A DNA stretch of 6,813 bases, from the NCBI GenBank assembly GCA_040003205.1, contig JBDUDA010000170.1:1-6813 (forward strand). Direction: 5' to 3'. Origin of the DNA: JALYIM01 sp040003205 (GTDB taxonomy: Bacteria > Acidobacteriota > Terriglobia > Terriglobales > Acidobacteriaceae). The notes below the pieces were generated by a model. The model was given only the letters and a program-made list of their open reading frames with translations, ran no database searches and was not told the origin of the DNA. Both the position numbers and the translations under genes were made by a program. This document shows, piece after piece, positions 4,603-6,813 of this stretch (the stretch's first letter is position 1; the number at the start of each line of letters is the position of its first letter).

Positions 4603-5997
4603 TTGGCAAAGCGAATACCGGAAGACGCCCTGAAAGCAATTGAGAACGCCGTCCGACTTCGACCAGCGGGCGCCGATTTGCCGCAGATCGCCAATTCTCT
4701 GAGCCCGCCCGTACCCAAGCGCACGGTGCAATACCGGCTGAGGCATCTCGTCGAAGTCGGTCGGCTCGTGAAAGAGGGGGATGACCGCTGGGCAAAGTAC
4801 CGCCTCCCGCCGCCGGTGGCGCTGGCCGCTCCGGCGGCGGAAGCGGAGGAGGTGGCGGTTCCCCTTTCTGACGCCAGCAAGGAAATCCGGCGCCACCTCA
4901 GCCAGGGCATCGCTCGGAGAAAGCCGGTCGGCTACAACCGCCAGTTTCTCGATTCCTACCGACCAAACGAAACATTCTATCTTTCCGAGACACAGCGCGC
5001 TCACCTTGCAGCGGTGGGCAAGCCTAATTTTGACGATCAAGCAGCGGGCACTTATGCAAAGCAAATTTTGAACCGCCTACTTATCGATCTTTCGTGGAAT
5101 TCAAGCCGGCTTGAGGGCAACACTTACTCGCTGCTGGACACGACACGGCTGATCGAACTCGGGGAGGCAGCCGAGGGAAGGGACCGCCTCGAAGCGCAGA
5201 TGATCGTCAACCACAAGGATGCGATCGAATTTCTCGTCAATGACGCGCAGGAAATTGGATTCAATCGTTATACGGTCCTCAACCTGCACGGGATCCTGGC
5301 GCAGAACCTTCTGCCCGATCCATCTGCACCAGGCAGGCTGCGTCGTATGGGCGTCGGCATACAGAAGTCAACCTTCCATCCTCTGGAGTTGCCGCAGCTG
5401 ATCGAGGAGTGCTTCAATCAGCTGCTGGACAAGGCCGCGGCGATCAAAGACCCGTTCGAGCAGGCACTGTTTGGGATGGTACAGCTGCCGTACCTGCAGC
5501 CGTTCGATGACGTTAACAAGCGCGTCTCGCGGCTTGCCGCGAACATCCCTTTCATTAAGGGCAATCTGTCGCCGTTATCGTTCATCGACTTGCCCCGCGC
5601 GGTATACACTGATGCGATTCTGGGCGTGTATGAACTGAACCAGGTCGATCTGCTCAGGGATGTGTTCACATGGGCCTATGACCGCTCTGCTGCGCGGTAC
5701 GCCGCCGTGCGGCAGTCGTTGGGCGAGCCCGATCCATTCAGGTTCAAGCATAAGGCTGCGCTGCGGCAGATCGTCGGTGAGGTAGTACGCGAAGGAATGG
5801 ACCGGAAAACCGCCGCGGCTTATATCTCCTCGTGGGTGGAGAACAACGACATTCCCCAAACGGAGCGGGAACGGTTCAGGGACTTGGCGGAGTCCGAACT
5901 CCTCAGCCTTCACGAAGGAAACTTTGCTCGCTATCAGATCAGGCCAAGCGGCTTTGCCGAATGGCAAAAGGTTTGGGGCGAAGGCGCCGCCGAATGA
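4603..5997 (+). CDS. Fic-family protein with N-terminal winged helix and degenerate Fic motif
   Basis: A 464-residue Fic-fold protein in three parts. Residues 7-68 form a winged helix (RTVQYRLRHLVEVGRLVKEG then a wing ending KYRLP), followed by an Ala/Pro/Glu linker to about 85. The Fic core holds the inhibitory-helix motif SSRLEGN (167-173), fitting (S/T)xxxE(G/N), and the active loop QPFDDVNKR (299-307). Canonical Fic loops read HxFx(D/E)GN(G/K)R: here the catalytic His is Gln299 and the Gly is Val304, while Phe, Asp, Asn, Lys and Arg307/Arg310 remain. Other bacterial proteins with this LQPF-D-VNKR loop are familiar to me, so it is probably a subfamily trait. Canonical AMP transfer looks doubtful; nucleotide binding or DNA-linked regulation is possible. 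The frame is open from ATG 4519, but that stretch overlaps the decamer cluster. TTG 4603 gives MAKRIPEDALKAI and is preferred, though its ribosome site is weak. No antitoxin gene is adjacent. Confidence 0.85.
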   Translation: MAKRIPEDALKAIENAVRLRPAGADLPQIANSLSPPVPKRTVQYRLRHLVEVGRLVKEGDDRWAKYRLPPPVALAAPAAEAEEVAVPLSDASKEIRRHLSQGIARRKPVGYNRQFLDSYRPNETFYLSETQRAHLAAVGKPNFDDQAAGTYAKQILNRLLIDLSWNSSRLEGNTYSLLDTTRLIELGEAAEGRDRLEAQMIVNHKDAIEFLVNDAQEIGFNRYTVLNLHGILAQNLLPDPSAPGRLRRMGVGIQKSTFHPLELPQLIEECFNQLLDKAAAIKDPFEQALFGMVQLPYLQPFDDVNKRVSRLAANIPFIKGNLSPLSFIDLPRAVYTDAILGVYELNQVDLLRDVFTWAYDRSAARYAAVRQSLGEPDPFRFKHKAALRQIVGEVVREGMDRKTAAAYISSWVENNDIPQTERERFRDLAESELLSLHEGNFARYQIRPSGFAEWQKVWGEGAAE

Positions 5998-6039
5998 CCT
6001 TCCCGCGACGCCGATGATTCACCGAGCCGGGACGATGAC

Positions 6040-6724
6040 CGCTGTCAGAATCCGATCCTGCAAAGCGGTCAATGTGAAGCGCCACGAAATGGAGAGGATC
6101 TTCCTTGATTTTCTTCGGCGGTTGCAGCCGAATTCCGAATACCTTCGCCTATTTAGTGCAATTAATTGACGTTTGGAAAAGAAAGCGAGAACAAGCAACT
6201 CTGTTACATGAGGCCGAGCTTTGGTACGTGAAAGAACTCGAACAACGTAAGCAGCGCCTAGTTGAAGCGTTTGTTTACAAGCGTGAGATCGACCAACTCA
6301 CCTACAAAGAGCAGTTGGAGGAAATTGAATAATGAAATCGCGACGGCCGAGATTAAGGAACGAGAGGCGTAAATCGACGAGCTTGATGTGCCGGCCGCCG
6401 TTAGCTTCGGTGAGTTTTTGCTGCTAAATGTGTCCAACTATAGAGACAGTCTTCCCCGGAACAGAAACAGCGTTTGCAGCAGGCCTTTTCCCACTTGGGA
6501 TAAAGTGTGCAGATGGCATTTATCGAGCCGAAGAAACTAGTACGATTTTCTTTGAGTTAGAGAAAAATTCGGATCGAAAAGAAAGTTTGGTAGCCCAAAC
6601 CCTTGCGAGTTGGAACCGGATAGTCAATTGGTTGCAACAAGTGAACGTGCTCCGAGAAAGCAAGGCCTTACCTGAAGCGCTGGGAACTTTTCAACCCACG
6701 GGTACTGGTGTCAGCTTTCCTTGA
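6040..6724 (+). pseudogene. 3' remnant of a large serine recombinase, multiply frameshifted
   Basis: Joined across frames, this reads as the C-terminal part of a large serine recombinase of the kind common in Acidobacteriota. The pieces are RSCKAVNVKRHEMERIFLDF (end of the zinc ribbon and start of the coiled coil), IDVWKRKREQ, ELEQRKQRLVEAFVYKREID, IDELDVPAAVSFGEFLLLN, RQSSPEQKQRLQQ, and PLGIKCADGIYRAEETSTIF to a TGA at 6722-6724. Frame changes fall near 6162, 6330, 6437 and 6486. In-frame stops are TAA at 6370-6372 and TAG at 6441-6443 (expected Trp). The catalytic serine domain and most of the recombinase domain are missing, so the 5' end was lost, apparently by a join just after the Fic gene. 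It is a dead relic of an integrated element. The family assignment is from recognised conserved wording, not a search. Confidence 0.75.
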
Positions 6725-6813
6725 CAGGTCCCAACCTGTTATGGAATCAGGTTCTCAGCTGCGCGTTCGGCTGCGTTCTACATCGCAACTATGGGATGGA
6801 AGCTTCGAAGCGA
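6725..6813. other. Window end, no gene seen; small inverted repeat
   Basis: Nothing codes convincingly here. AACCTG (6733-6738) and CAGGTT (6748-6753) can form a weak six-base hairpin just after the recombinase relic; no T-run follows. Confidence 0.3.

Noticed and set aside
4368..5064. Two long minus-strand frames (168 and 180 residues) opposite the Fic gene
   Set aside because: High-GC shadows of the Fic N-terminal region; arginine- and alanine-rich with no recognisable motif.

Overview
The window looks like a piece of an Acidobacteriota chromosome, probably of the Terriglobia/Koribacter kind. The clues are indirect: moderately GC-rich DNA, a dispersed 'CHPERSRGT'-type intergenic repeat (about 104-140), REP-like palindromes with the core GTGCCCCAGGTT, and broken 3' ends of REP-associated tyrosine transposase (RAYT) genes in several gene gaps. 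I could run no database search, so this placement is a judgement from recognised sequence style.

Layout from left to right. A short secreted cupin gene (188-637, +) is followed by a hairpin and a RAYT scrap. Next, on the minus strand, is a solitary pstS-like phosphate-binding protein gene (1819 to 761). It is intact apart from one in-frame TAA that falls where the family usually has a tyrosine, so I call it a pseudogene. A REP half-element (1959-1996) separates it from a tandem-GNAT acetyltransferase gene (2928 to 2038, -). The stretch 3045-3250 holds a second decayed RAYT tail running into a near-perfect REP hairpin. Then come a convergent pair: a cyclophilin-like-fold protein (3293-3649, +) and a four-helix membrane protein of the DUF1772 type (4137 to 3664, -), only 14 bases apart. 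The gap 4138-4602 contains another REP element, a third RAYT tail, and a cluster of six copies of a decamer, TAGRCGCAAY, in both orientations.

The decamer cluster sits immediately before a Fic-family gene (4603-5997, +) with an N-terminal winged helix. Its Fic loop is degenerate (catalytic His replaced by Gln) while its SxxxEG inhibitory motif is intact. The last 700 bases hold the 3' remnant of a large serine recombinase, broken by at least four frameshifts and two stop codons.

No multi-gene pathway is evident: the genes face different ways and share no obvious function. It reads as an accessory, decaying region built from single-gene units, mobile-element scars and palindromic repeats. The most interesting part is the Fic gene with its decamer cluster, which looks like a self-regulated DNA-binding Fic protein with a non-canonical active site.
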